A DNA stretch of 41,353 nt from Candidatus Omnitrophota bacterium (GTDB lineage Bacteria; Omnitrophota; Gorgyraeia; JABMRN01; RBG-13-46-9). The notes under the pieces are model-generated. The model saw only the letters and a program-made list of their open reading frames with translations. It was not told the origin of the DNA and ran no database searches. The stretch is taken from NCBI GenBank assembly GCA_016782425.1, contig JADHYN010000009.1, positions 1-41,353 on the forward strand. The letters are read 5' to 3'. This document shows positions 41,256-41,353 of the stretch, piece by piece (the first letter of the stretch is position 1; each line of letters starts with the position of its first letter). The position numbers and the translations under genes were made by a program.

Positions 41256-41287
41256 CGTCGGAGAATTTCCGAATCTCCGTCGGAGAA
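41256..41287. repeat. Direct repeat and palindrome before the last promoter
   Basis: CGTCGGAGAA occurs at 41256-41265 and 41278-41287, 22 bases apart. TCTCCGTCGGAGA (41274-41286) is a palindrome around its central base, five bases before the -35 at 41292. It may be an operator. Upstream, 41179-41255 shows no gene; ACTCA and TGAGT form only a weak hairpin. Confidence 0.45.
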
Positions 41288-41291
41288 GCGC

Positions 41292-41320
41292 TTGTTTTCT
41301 CGTCAATAATATGGTATACT
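41292..41320 (+). promoter_or_regulatory. Promoter reading out of the window
   Basis: TTGTTT (41292-41297) and TATACT (41315-41320) with a 17-base spacer. The transcribed gene lies beyond 41353. An ATG at 41339 after TAGG is too close to the edge to be judged. Confidence 0.55.
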
Positions 41321-41353
41321 AATTCTGTAACTTAGGTAATGACAATATGTTAC

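Noticed and set aside
41339-41353. Possible gene start at 41339
   Set aside because: Only five codons before the window ends; nothing can be said about coding.
1-41353. CRISPR arrays, tRNA or rRNA genes, insertion sequences with a transposase
   Set aside because: No regularly spaced repeats, no cloverleaf-like segments and no transposase or integrase motifs were seen while reading both strands; short or divergent cases could have been missed without a program.

Overview
The window is a dense, almost entirely protein-coding stretch of a bacterial chromosome at roughly 40-45% GC. It codes for about 41 genes, and no tRNA, rRNA, CRISPR array or transposase was seen. The gene set points to a diderm (outer-membrane) bacterium: apolipoprotein N-acyltransferase (lnt), a LolCE/LolD lipoprotein exporter and an Mla-type lipid transporter (mlaEFD). 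These sit beside a McsA-McsB-ClpC protein-arginine-phosphorylation system and a tmk-holB-ricT-metG-tatD order that are better known from Firmicutes. This mixture, with ECF sigma/anti-sigma control and short dispersed hairpin repeats, fits an Omnitrophota/PVC-like candidate phylum. That placement is inference only.

Layout. 1-7082 (+): the uvrC 3' end, an ogt-type DNA repair protein, prfB with its programmed +1 frameshift, secA, lnt and an exported nuclease. 7083-8852 (+): small envelope or accessory genes behind a clear promoter (a lipoprotein, a tiny zinc-ribbon protein, an exported protein, an Asp/Gly repeat protein). 8853-12150 (-): spoVG-yraN-comM, followed by a two-gene module (ORF6N protein plus a small unknown) that lies between comM and a degraded second copy of the comM 3' end. 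12200-12808 (+): two small membrane-protein genes. 12805-14589 (-): polysaccharide deacetylase, ECF sigma factor and zinc-finger anti-sigma factor. 14681-20626 (+): lysS, lolC/E, lolD, an ilvE-type aminotransferase, mcsA and mcsB. 20627-20816: three large palindromes in a row. 20817-41178 (+): clpC, an AsmA-like gene, mlaEFD, a PIN-TRAM membrane protein, ispD, ispF, cysE, cysS, tmk, holB, ricT, metG, tatD, a CPBP protease, mtnA, thiL, tsaE, tsaB and alr, many with overlapping ends. 41179-41353 is non-coding and carries a promoter that reads out of the window.

The most unusual signals are non-coding. (1) mcsB, tsaB and alr each start behind the same small element: GATAC, an 8-bp stem whose bases covary among the copies, a G(G/T)AA loop, and a Shine-Dalgarno sequence touching the 3' side of the stem. 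For tsaB and alr it is preceded by a second, roughly 50-nt hairpin, giving a two-hairpin leader. (2) Three palindromes of 36-37 nt fill the mcsB-clpC gap, where no CtsR gene is present. (3) A 105-bp ungapped direct repeat of the comM 3' end flanks the ORF6N module, as expected of a gene-end insertion. (4) A 38-bp box, identical at 36 positions, lies directly upstream of both the anti-sigma gene and spoVG and may be the promoter of the adjacent ECF sigma factor. All identifications were made by reading motifs; no database search was run.
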